DNA of 64,000 nt, taken from the NCBI GenBank assembly GCA_963971425.1, contig OZ020515.1, forward strand, positions 11,796,291 to 11,860,290, given 5' to 3'. This stretch comes from Bryoerythrophyllum caledonicum (taxonomy: Eukaryota > Streptophyta > Bryopsida > Pottiales > Pottiaceae). The translations under genes and the position numbers were made by a program. The notes beneath the pieces were generated by a model that saw only the letters and a program-made list of their open reading frames with translations, did no database searches and was not told where the DNA came from. Below are positions 42,462 through 52,383 of the stretch, piece after piece (position 1 is the first letter of the stretch; the number at the start of each line of letters is the position of its first letter).

Positions 42462-44633
42462 GTGCGACGGTTTTTGGGTGCCACGGGCACTATCGAAGTG
42501 GATGACTTCAAGAGGGAGTTCACCATGTGGTGTGAACTCCAGAAGTCTCGCAACCCCAACTTCAACGCTTACATGGTGTGGAGGGCGTTATTTGGATGTC
42601 TAAAGGGAGCTCCGTTAGCGGATTATGGAGAATTCGAGGCGGCTCACCTCACGGAGATATTGACATGGAGGGATTTCTATGCACCGAATTACACGGATGT
42701 ATTCGGCGGAGCGCTGAGTGTTCTATCACGTGTGGGAAAGGGGAAGCAGGAGGAGGGCACGAGTAGTGCCGAGGACTTGAGCCAACCGATGGAAACGGTA
42801 GCTATTCCACCTCCGTTTAACCCTACGGCCGTATTCTTCACACAGATCCGTCGAGACTATCAAGGTCAACGGGCGGATAAGATGAAGGCATTGAGGTCTT
42901 TTGCGCAAGGAAGAGATGAGTCCTTGCGGGAAGCTCATGCGAGATTGCGGAGACTGATTTCTGCTACTCACGGAGTCACGGAGCAGCAAGCGGTGCAACA
43001 CTGGTACAACATCTTAGAAAAGGAGCTGAAGACACTAGTTCGCAATGAGGCATTGCGATTGAGTGAGCCACCGACTTTGAGATTTGTGTTCGAGACTTCT
43101 GAGAGAATTGAGATCAAATTATTGGAAGAGAAAGCGGCCATGGGATTTCTTAAACGTGAAGAGAAGATTCCTGAGAAGGTGAAGGTGGCCAAGGCTGCGG
43201 TTCTCTCCTACGCCACCGACACTGAAGCATTATGCTTTAGTTGTGGCAAACCGGGGCATTTGAGGAAGGATTGTAAGGAAGGCAAGTCCTCTACCCCTCA
43301 AACCGGTGGCTATTGCTCCGGTTGTGGTGCCAAGGGGCATTCCGAGGCTAAGTGTTGGAAGCTTCACTCCGAGTTGAAGCCTTCTAGAGGCAAGGGAGCC
43401 AAGGCAAGCAACAAGGAGAAGGAGTCCAAGTCTTCGGGAGGAGACAAGAAAGGTTGGAAGGCCAAATTCGCGGAGTTGGAGGCCAAGATGGCGGCCATGA
43501 GCGCGAATGCTGCTTCAGTCAGTGAGAAGCCCCAAGTCACTCCTAGTTTTCATGCTGGAGGCGGGTTTAGATCCGATGATGACGAATTCGGGGACTATAT
43601 GCTAAGTGGCATGGCACTTGCTATCACGGATGGCTCACGGGAGGCTTATGCCCTTACGCGGAGTCAAACACCGGTGACAAAGGAGGTTCCACGTGGAGCA
43701 AGTCCAACCTTGGATCCTCAACATGGAAAGGACAACCGGCAAGCTCGATTGCCAGAGTCTTTCACGTTGGAGGAGATGGTGCCAACATCTTCCATGGTGC
43801 CCCCAACGCATCGGGGGGTATCAACAACTCGGCCTACCGTTGGGATTATAGAGCCACCAACTACGGTGGTGAGAGAAGCGGCAAACGTGGTTTGTGAGGC
43901 TTCACTATTTTCTGCTAAATTGATGTCACAAGAGGGCTTCAATGCAGCGGCGGTCTTCAAGATGGAGGCTCAAATGTGTGAGTTGGGTGATTCCACGGGC
44001 GTCAATGCGTTGAAGACGGAAGTGATTGAAAGAAAGGTGGATAAGAGTCAAGAGGGCAATGTGGAGGGGTTGCTTTCAGCAGCCATGCGTATCAAGACCA
44101 TGGCCGCCAGACCTGCAATCGAGAGGTCATGCATTACACCTGGTGTGGTGGTGGTTGACAACTCCCAGGGGATTTTCCAATTTGTTGGGCCCAAGGGGAG
44201 GGTATTTGTGCCTCGACGAGTGCTTTTGGGTTCAGGAGCTCAACCATTGATGTTGGGAGCATCTGCCCGTGAGGGGTTGGGTTTGACTGGGGACACTTTG
44301 GAGAAGTGTCCATGGACAATTAGCACTTCCATGGGAGGTACGGAGCACGCTTCGGACATCACGAAGGCGGAGTTGATTTTAAGACTCAACGAAGATGATG
44401 TCGAGGATGCAAGCTTTATGAAGGTGAAAGCTATAAAAACGGAGGCCAAGTCATACGATGTTTTGGTGGGCTCGGCGGTGCTATACCCCATGGGGTTCAC
44501 CTTGGATTTCTGGGAGGAAATCACAAGTTATAGACCAGGATGGCAAGCAAGAGATGGACGGAAGGCCCAGCTACCAGCTCGTTTTATTCGAGTTCTGACT
44601 AGCAATCTTGCAGACGTGTTTGCCTTCTCATGA
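42462..44633 (+). pseudogene. Gypsy Gag with two zinc knuckles and a retropepsin-like region
   Basis: A 723-codon open frame. Around residues 115-230 lies a retrotransposon Gag domain (QIRRDYQGQRADKMKALRSF, QHWYNILEKELKTLVRNEAL). Two CCHC knuckles follow: CFSCGKPGHLRKDC and CSGCGAKGHSEAKC. Then comes a Lys-rich linker with a helix (KKGWKAKFAELEAKMAAMSA), a variable region, and near residues 570-700 a segment resembling the retropepsin fold (RRVLLGSGAQPLMLGASARE, SYDVLVGSAVLYPMGFTLDF). It is followed directly by the methyltransferase region. Confidence 0.85.
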
Positions 44634-44930
44634 GGCATGGATGTGAGACCATCATGGTTTCACAAGGGTTGTGATACTTTCCCGATGGATATCCCTACAC
44701 TTCACAAGATGGATGCCCATGTGGGTGACACAAGTGGTGGAGACACGGAGACGTATCAACCTGGCATTGAAGTAGCGTGGGGGACCACGACTCAGCTTCA
44801 AAAGGATGCTGAACAAGTCATCGCAGATGCTTGGCAGCATTCTATACTCCCACAAGCGGAAGATGATTCTAGAAGGGACCAAGACTTAGGCCCACCTCTA
44901 GACACTTCCACCATTCACTGGAAAGCACCA

Positions 44931-45940
44931 GAGGAGGGTATTGTGTTGATGGAGTTATTCGGAGGGATTGGAAGTGGCTTGGCAGTAATGCTGCAAGCAG
45001 GGATCAAGGTCAAACACTACATCTACGTAGATGTTGATGAGGCAGCAAGGCACGTGGCTAAGCGGCATTCACGGCGATTGAAGACTCAATTCCCAGACTT
45101 GTTGGCCACTAGTGCCATCAAAACTTCATTTTCTACTCTTGTTGGTGATATTGCTTTGCTTTCAGCAGAGGATATTCACCGTGTTGGCCATGTGGACCTT
45201 GTCATCGCGGGATGGCCATGTCAAGGATTGTCAATGGTTGGACACCAAAACGGGTTGAAAGACACTCGTTCTTCGCGATTTCATGATATGATTCGCGTAT
45301 TGTCTTTGCTTCAAACCTCTCAGAAGCGACCACCAGGTTACATTGTGGAGAATGTACCAGTGGTGAGTAGCTCGAGGTCGAGGACATTGGAGGGCATGCA
45401 CCGCATACACCAGACTCTGGGCATGCGCGTGTTGTTGGATGCAGTTGCGGTGGGATCGCGAGCACATTGCCCGCGATTGTGGTGGCAAATTTAGCACCTC
45501 AAGAGTTGTTACAGTCCGCTGTGGGTCGAATTAAACGGCCGGATGTCTATGTGAGTGATATTTTGGATCCTCACAGGGCACCGCGGTGCGTTTATCATGA
45601 CGACCAAGCACCTTTGGCGGTTGTCAACCGCAAAGGAGAACCACGTAGGGCACTGCCCACGTTGGTTAGTTTTGCTCGGTCGTATGCCTTTAAGGATAAC
45701 GGCCCGGGTCTTGTGTGGGATTCCTTGTCTCAAGAGATGGTGGAGCCTAATACGGATGAACGGGAGAGAGCCATGGGATTTTCCACGAGCACTACCGATG
45801 CGCCCGGGATCTCGGAGCAACAACGGCGATTAATACTTGGGCAAGCGATGGACTTAAATTGCTTGACTTGGATCGTTTCGTTGCTAGTGGCAGAACAGAA
45901 GCAGTTGGCTTCTAGTTTTACTGGTTACATGGGGTCTTAT
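44931..45940 (+). pseudogene. C5-cytosine DNA methyltransferase domain inside the gypsy element
   Basis: Lies between Gag/protease and reverse transcriptase on the same strand. Ordered C5-MTase motifs are visible: motif I (VLMELFGGIGSGLAVMLQAG, the FxGxG SAM-binding turn), the acidic YVDVDEAARHVAKRH, motif IV with the catalytic Pro-Cys (LVIAGWPCQGLSMVG), motif VI (YIVENVP), a VGSRAHCPRLWW block, and further on ERERAMGF and RRLILGQAMDLNCLTWIVS, which correspond to motifs IX-X. In spacing and in the WPCQG / ENVP / RERAMGF style it resembles the DNMT3/DRM side of the family more than MET1/DNMT1, but I cannot build a tree. The domain is not in one open frame in this copy. Retrotransposon-borne DNMTs have been reported in dinoflagellates and in a charophyte alga. 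Confidence 0.85.
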
Positions 45941-46327
45941 GAGTTGCGGGCGGCCAGAAAACCATTTGTCTCTGTCAGGGTGACAGGCAAAGTGGTTGGG
46001 GGCGAGAAGGCCTTGACACCTCACCCATGGAATATGTAGGGCTCCGCGAATCTTTTCACGACACCCAAGACTGAGGATCATCTTCATGGAGTGAAGGATG
46101 GGAGCCGAAGTAGGGGATTGGCCCACCAAACGAAGGATTTGGAGGAGACTATGGAGAATATGTTCGTGGGAGAACACACAACTCAGCAAAGGGAGACAAT
46201 TGGCAAACTAAGCCAATTGGAAGGACTTGGAAGCTTGGTAGACATGGAGGGAAAAGAGTCTCCTTCGCATGGCATCCAATAGCAACCAAGGAAGGAGAAT
46301 CCTGCTCCAAAGGAACCGAAGGAGGCG

Positions 46328-48256
46328 GTGACCAAGGATACTTGGAAACCGATGGTAGGCCTGGCGGATGGAGCAGTTGAGAGAGAGGAACATGAGTTCC
46401 TCAGGGAGTACTTAGATTGTTTTGCCTTTAGTCTTGAAGATCTTGGAGTATTGAAGGGGCAAGAAGTACATATCAATTTGACGGACAAAGCACCAATATA
46501 CCGGAATCCGTACAAGTATAGCAACGTTGAACGGAGGATGATACGCGCTCGTACGGAGAAGTTGGTGGCTGCGGGGCTAGTGGAGTTGGCTCCACCGGAT
46601 TGCGAGTATACATCGGCAACGGTTATGCCATCCAAGAAAGATATCTACGGTAATTGGACCGAGAAGAGGATGTGCGGAGACTATAGGAGGATTAACAAAT
46701 TCACCAAGTCGGATTGTTATGCCATGCCAACGCCGGAGGAGAACTTTGAGGCTATTGGTCACGCCAAGGTATTTAGTACGTTGGACTTGCGCTCTGGATA
46801 CCACCAGATTGGAGTGAGAGAGGAAGACAAGGAGAAGACCGCGTTTTGGGGCATTGACAAAGATGGGAAGGACCGGTTGTTCCAATGGAAATTCTTACCA
46901 TTTGGATTGAAGAATGCGCCCGCCGAATTCCAGAGGGTTATGGACCGAGTATTCTCGGGCTTGGATTTTGTGAGATGCTACATTGATGATATCGTTGTCT
47001 TTAGTACGAATCGAAGGCAACATAGGCTACACTTGATGGAAGTGTTTGCTAGATTGAGGCTCCACGGTTTGAAATTGCACCCTGGTAAGTACAAATTCTA
47101 CTTTGACCGCATCGAGTACTTAGGCCACATGATATATCTAAGTGGATTGGATGTGGTAGCTAGTAAAATTGAAGTAGTGATGTCTATTCCTAGACCAAGG
47201 GATATTAGTAGGCTACGTGCATTCTTGGGGTTGTGTAATTACTATAGAAAGTTTGTGAAGACTTTGAGTGCTATTACCAAGCCATTAACGATGTTGACAA
47301 GGAATGATCAACCTTGGATATGGGGAGATGAGCAAGAGGTGGCCTTTCAAGAGTTGAAGGATCGCTTGGCATCGGCACCTATACTTCGAAGGCCAATAGC
47401 CGGAAGGACATACCAGCTACACACAGATTGGAGTGCATTGGGAATTGGTGCGGTGTTGACACAAATGGATGACGACGGGAAGGAGTTTGTCATTGCGTAC
47501 GCGAACCGATCCAACAATAATGCGGAGGCCCAGTATAGCTCATATGAAGGAGAGTGTTTGGCTGCCATATGGGCAATTGCTCATTTTCGATGTTACCTCT
47601 ATGGTAACGAGTTCTTGTTAGTCACGGATCATCAACCTTTAAAGTGGTTGATGGAGTCTGACAAACTAACAGGCAAGCTAGCGCGGTGGGCCTTGATGTT
47701 GATGGAATACGACTTCAAGGTGGTGCACAGAGCGGGATTGGTGAATTTGGATGTCGACGGCCTTAGCCGCAATCCAATTCCAAACCAAGCGGATGCTACG
47801 GGCGCTAGGTGGCACGGGGAGGATGAAGGCGATCCGTTACCATGTTGGCATTATTCGGCCTTTCTAAGTGTATTGGCGATGCATGGAGATGACACCGGAG
47901 CTTCTACTGTGGCCACGGTAGATGAGGATGGCGGTGAAGAATCTGGGGGCGCCAAAGACATCTTTGAAGACACAAACGTGATGCATTTTCTAAGGAATGG
48001 AGAAGTGGTGCTTGCGTGGTCTGCTAAGGAGAGAGATCGGGTCTCACAACGAGCCAAACGGTTCGTGTGGAAGAGGACTTTCCTTGTGAGGGTGTGGCCG
48101 GATGGCACGCGAAAGGTTGTGCCAACTCCATTGGAGAGAGTGAAGCTCATCAAGGACACGCATGAAGACCTTGGGCACTTTGGAGTGCGGAGGACTATAG
48201 CTTGCTCCAGCTTCACTATTCGTGGCGAGGTATGCAAATTCAAGTTCAAGCCTTGA
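46328..48256 (+). pseudogene. Gypsy reverse transcriptase, RNase H and start of integrase
   Basis: A long open frame of 642 codons. RT blocks: RMCGDYRRINKFTKSD, FSTLDLRSGYHQIGV, the LPFGLKNAPAEFQRVMD block and the catalytic RCYIDDIVVFS. The connection is AFLGLCNYYRKFV. RNase H: TYQLHTDWSALGIGAVLTQM and EGECLAAIWAIAHFRCYLYG through LVTDHQPLKWLM. The integrase zinc-binding region begins THEDLGHFGVRR, and its Cys pair lies just beyond (ARCMICDRVRASF). Confidence 0.92.
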
Positions 48257-49130
48257 TAGCCCGGTGTATGATTTGTGATCGTGTGCGAGCGTCTTTTAAC
48301 GCTCCGATGCCACAATTGCAACCATTGCCAATTATGGGCTTGGGACATAGGTGGAGCTTAGATTTTGCTGGTCCATTGCCAGTGACACCTTGACACAACA
48401 AATATGTATTGGTGATGATCGAGCACTTCTCGAAATGGATAGAGTTGGTGTCGTTGCCTGACAAGTTTAGTGAGAGGGCCGCTTACTCTTTTCTCGATCG
48501 TGTATTGAGCCGCTTTGGAGCTCCAGCGGAAGTTCTCACAGACCAAGGAAGGGAATTCTTGGGTGAGTTTCAAACGTTGTGTGAGCAAGCGATGATAGAT
48601 CACCGCACTACTTCGAGGGATCATCCCGAAGTGGATGGCTTGGCGGAGCGCATGGTGCAAACCGTCAAGAGGGGGCTTCGGAAGTATAGTTTGAAGAAGG
48701 GACATCATCAAGATTGGGACTTGTAATTACCGTGGATAGCCATGGGCTACCGGTTTAGTAAGCAAGCATCTTTGGCGTCCTTTTCTCCTTACTTTTTGTT
48801 GTTTGGAAGGCAACGAGTGTTACTGAAGGCCATTCAGGCAGATGCTGACACCGTGTTGGCTAACATGGACAATCCAGATACGTGGGCTCAAGTGTGTGAG
48901 CAACGTACGGATTTGTTCAAACGGGTGATGCCTATGGCATTGGAGAATCTTTTCATTGCTCAACATCGGGATACGTTGTGTTATGCTACAATACGGGGAG
49001 GAGGCTACCGACCGCAAGTGCGACGGTTTACTCCTGGAGACTATGTGTATTTGCAACAAGCAGCGCCCACCACCATGGATGTGACAGCGGGACGGGTGAT
49101 CTTGCGAGTTCGTGAGGTGAAGAACTCATG
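48202..49130 (+). pseudogene. Gypsy integrase core and C-terminal region
   Basis: Core blocks in order: HRWSLDFAGPLPVTP (first Asp), the HFSKWIELVSLPDKFS segment, the RFGAPAEVLTDQGREFLG block (second Asp) and DGLAERMVQTVKRGLRKYSL (Glu). Then the GxxSPYFLLFGR-type segment near 48790, and a GPY/SH3-like C-terminal portion (RRFTPGDYVYLQQAAPT, GRVILRVREVKNS). It is in several pieces. Confidence 0.85.
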
Positions 49131-49254
49131 AGTGTTACTGTTGGAGGGTCGTAATGGTAAAATATGGAAGGATCATACGCGTAATTGCGCTCCTTGCCAT
49201 TTACCACACATTGATGGAACGGTAAACCCTAGTATTTCTCACATCTCTTCTGGG

Positions 49255-49386
49255 TTGCGATGTCAATTGTGTGGTAGTGCCAAACGGGCAGCCACAATGG
49301 TCATTTGTGACTTGTGTTCTACAGGGTGACATCTAGAATGTCTAATCCCACCTCTTCTAGAGGTACCAGTGGGTCAATGGCAGCCT
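49255..49386 (+). pseudogene. PHD-finger-like module after the integrase
   Basis: Cys/His spacing follows a PHD finger: CQLCGS, then MVICDLCSTG, then HLECLIPPLLEVPVG with QW. The block 'hydrophobic-CD-C--G--HLECL-PPL--VP-G-W' is the conserved PHD second half. It sits where chromoviruses carry a chromodomain, so it probably reads histone H3 and steers integration. This copy is broken. Confidence 0.72.
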
Positions 49387-50716
49387 CTTTATTAGGAAAA
49401 AAATATCTTCGAAGGGCTGGCGATATTCCCTGGCTTCAAATATGGGCAGCTGGCTAAAAATAAAAGAGGTGCTAGCCAAGCAGCTGGCTACAAAATGCAA
49501 AAGCCTTGTACATAGGTGGCTATGGATAGATCTCAAATATAGAAGTATGTTGGCTACAATCCGACTTTTCACATCCACACTATTGGCTATTGCAATTTTT
49601 TCTCCATGGCTGAGGTGGCCACAAATCAATATGTGAAAAAGAAAACTTGGCGACAACTATTAAATTTACACTAATTTTCATAGCAAACACATTCAATACT
49701 TACATCTTACATGGGAACAACCTTGTAGGCTACGGTTCACAACAATATATCATTTCATTTCACAAACCTAGGAACTTTGATATTGGAAGTTTGATGTGCT
49801 TAATATTTTCAAACTTTGATATTGGAAGTTGATTTTCTGAATCTTTTGACGCACTCCTTTGATGTTGTTTTTGAGGTCAATGTCTACTTTGCAAAGAGTG
49901 GGAGTACTGATGTCAGATTGAACATGACACTTCTATGGCGCCAAAGTTTAAAAGAACTAAACAACTTCCACCATTCAATCAAGAAAGCACCACAAAATTT
50001 AAAATACATCAAACTTGAGAACCTTGGCTACAAGTCCCACACTTCATGTACTTCAGTGATGAATCATGGTATTAGCGACAGATCATACTATAGACTACTG
50101 TAGAAAAGTATATTGGCGATAGTCTGTCCACTCTGAAGTATGCTTTTGGCGAGTGGTGACAAAGGAGAATGAATTGTTTTCACCGAGATTGACTCTATTG
50201 GCGATATCATCCAATCTAAATGGCCAAAAGTAGTGAAGTACTAGCTACCAATCACAGATCAGTATCAAAGGGATACGATCTGATCTGGCTATGCCATCAC
50301 TACCTTCGTAGATGTACTGGCATCTGCTCCCTACAAGCAGTGGCAATTAGGCTATAAAATGGTATTTTAGCCCTAGTTTTCCTTGTGAGGATTTTGAAGC
50401 AGCCAAGTGGATGGTGAAATACTTCGATTTTTAGCCAGTTCTAAAAAGGCTGGTCAATGGTCGTGTCCAAATTATTTAGCACATTAAGAGTCTACGTAGA
50501 CAAGGTCTAGCCATTAAAAGTATTAGAGGCGATTAACGATGGGGCTCTCATTGCACCCGGCCTATCATTTGTCTATACGGTCTATTAGTGTCTTTTCTAT
50601 AGGTCACCTTGATTTTTCTGGACTTGAGAGGTTTTCATGCTCAGTCGTTCATACACTTTACGTTAATTGTGTGGTTCGCCGGTGTGAAAGGGGCTTCAGC
50701 ACGGGCGAAGGGGGCG
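49387..50716. other. AT-rich 3' untranslated part of the gypsy element
   Basis: No coding frame. The phrase TTGGCGA recurs (about 50112, 50148, 50198) and GGCTA phrases are frequent, which could mark a further unrecognised insertion. A purine-rich tract (gggcgaagggggcgag, about 50703-50718) directly precedes the first X block and is a candidate polypurine tract. Confidence 0.45.
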
Positions 50717-50948
50717 AGTAAAGGGGTCCTTGTAGACCAATTACTAAATGTTATGGTTTGGGTATTTATTTCTTTTTCCCTAGCCTAGGTTGTTGGAGGT
50801 TGATAGTTTCTTTTGTGAACTATTGTTTTCGTTGTTTACGGAGGCAACAGTGATAGTATAGTCACCGTTGCTCTGAGTTTGCCTCTAATTGTGCGCTCTC
50901 ACCTGTTGGCACGATGTTATCTTTGCACGATGTGTTTGTGCACGACAG
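50717..50948 (+). repeat. Extra copy of LTR block X
   Basis: 232 bp matching the last part of the 3' LTR (51316-51547) with about 6 differences. Two bases separate it from the TGTCAGG start of the 3' LTR, giving the order X-Y-X at this end, while the left end has Y only. Confidence 0.8.
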
Positions 50949-50949
50949 C

Positions 50950-51546
50950 TGTCAGGATCGGCGCATGGAGGTGTTTGTATAGATGGTATTCGGGTAGAAA
51001 CCATCTAGAGAGTTGTGGAGTTACCGGAGAGCCCAAGACTTAGCGCTCATGGGAGATTAGGGTTAGGTTTAGTGTCGCGTGGCGGCTAGGGCAACGGTGG
51101 TGTCTTTCGACACCTCATCTCGAGACTTCGAACCCGGATGACCTCCACGTGTGGTTGAGGGAGACTCATCTTTCTCAAGTTGAGTCTCCCACGTGATGAG
51201 GTGAGGGTGTGTACGTGTTGCACATCGATAGCCTTATCCATATCATGTTTTCACTCTTGAAGAGTGGCATGGACTCGACTTATTGTGATTTGTGAGTGTT
51301 TATCACTTATTTGTTAGTAAAGGGGTCCTTGTAGACCAATTACTAAATGTTATGGTCTGGATATTTATTTCTTTTTCCCTAGCCTAGGTTGTTGGAGGTT
51401 GATAGTTTCTTTTGTGAACTATTGTTTTCGTTGTTTATGGAGGCAACGGTGATAGTATAGTCACCATTGCTCCGAGTTTGCCTCTAATTGTGCGCTCTCA
51501 CCTGTTGGCACGATGTTATCTTTGCACGATGTGTTTGTGCACGACA
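50950..51546 (+). repeat. 3' LTR of the gypsy element (blocks Y and X)
   Basis: 597 bp, TGTCAGGATC … TGCACGACA, followed by GTGC, the same tetranucleotide that precedes the left LTR segment. Y is shared with 37424-37790 and X with 50717-50948. Confidence 0.78.
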
Positions 51547-51555
51547 GTGCTCTTA

Positions 51556-51946
51556 GAGCATCTCCACCCCAAGACGGAGAACCACGAAATTGGAGTTTTG
51601 TGAGGTCAAAAAGTTGCACCCATCACCTGAAAATGGGGAAACTTTATAAAAATTTAGAAGTTTTGGTGCATGGCACACCAAAATCTCCTTGGATGGGGGG
51701 AGTGCGCCATTTTTTGATGTTGGTGACACACCCATACCCTCGCGACACGTGGCGCCATGTCATTGATGTAGACACGTGGCGCCGTGTCATTGGTGGCGGG
51801 AGGTAAAAGGTCAAACCATTTTTTTGGGTAAACTTTTTTGGAGCTTGGGGTGGAGCCAAGCAATCACCAAACCCTAAACCACTCTTGGCGTGAAATTTTT
51901 TTTCCGTCCTAGCGTGGAAAATTCCACGCCAGGAGTGGAGATGCTC
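51556..51946. mobile_element. Harbinger-type MITE with TTA duplication
   Basis: 391 bp, ends GAGCATCTCCACCCC and its near-complement AGTGGAGATGCTC, flanked by TTA (51553-51555 and 51947-51949). It begins directly where the older MITE (split by the gypsy element) ends, so the two share the TTA. A second long inverted segment near the right end (GCGTGGAAAATTCCACGC) forms a hairpin. Confidence 0.82.
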
Positions 51947-51958
51947 TTAGAGCATTAA

Positions 51959-52250
51959 CCCCAAAATGGCCAATTGTCCAAAAGCAGCTTTTCAAATACT
52001 TGGGCAAACTCCTACTCTGTCAATTTTGAGTGTGATTTTTTTGGACATTTTTCCAAGGCAGACAATCGTAAGAGCTTCATGAGAATATACATATTCTTCT
52101 TTCATTGGACATTTGATGAAAAGTTTATGCTACTCAGAGCAGTTTTTCAACTAACAAGGGCAGTTTGAGAAATTTATTAAGTTGGTAAAAAAAGCGATCT
52201 TATATGCAAAAAATAAATAAGAACTTCTTCACTATGAGGGGGAGATTTAA
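51959..52250. mobile_element. Diverged, probably truncated copy of TTAA MITE family 1
   Basis: Starts CCCCAAAATGGCCAATTGTC after TTAA (51955-51958) and matches 10671 onward in short blocks (CAATTGTCCAAAA, TGTCAATTTTGAG, ATTGGACATTTGATGAAAA). The internal half is missing and the right end is uncertain. Confidence 0.5.
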
Positions 52251-52383
52251 CATCCGGGGCACTATATGATGAAAGCACCACAAGTCCCGCTCCGTTCCAC
52301 GCGCAGTTCCATGCGAGGTCCGACTTCGTCTCTCTCCGTGGATCGCTTGCGTCATCTCGTGCTGCAAGCGTAGAATTGCGGCA

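Larger units (their letters stand above)
37424..51546 (+). mobile_element. Ty3/gypsy LTR retrotransposon carrying a DNA methyltransferase domain (14.1 kb)
   Basis: Bounded by LTR sequence beginning TGTCAGGAT on the left (37424) and ending CACGACA on the right (51546), with a GTGC(T) target duplication (37420-37423/4 and 51547-51550/1). Insertion is confirmed because the flanks together rebuild the end of a Harbinger MITE. Parts in order: LTR segment; leader with an RNA-binding-protein gene fragment, tandem repeats and a CACTA insertion; a Gag-region ORF; Gag with two zinc knuckles and a protease-like region; cytosine-C5 methyltransferase; RT and RNase H; integrase; PHD-like module; AT-rich 3' region; LTR. 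RT-RNaseH-integrase order and the YIDDIVVFS motif mark Ty3/gypsy. The shared LTR segments differ at about 2%, so it is young, of the order of one to a few million years under ordinary plant rates. This copy is broken, with about half a dozen interruptions. Confidence 0.85.

Noticed and set aside
43718-43960. Antisense frames within the gypsy Gag-Pol region
   Set aside because: Shadows of the long sense frame carrying zinc knuckles and RT motifs.
49387-50540. Possible long inverted-repeat (Mutator-like) element with GCCTCT tips
   Set aside because: Only the first six or seven bases agree in inverted orientation and no target duplication was found.
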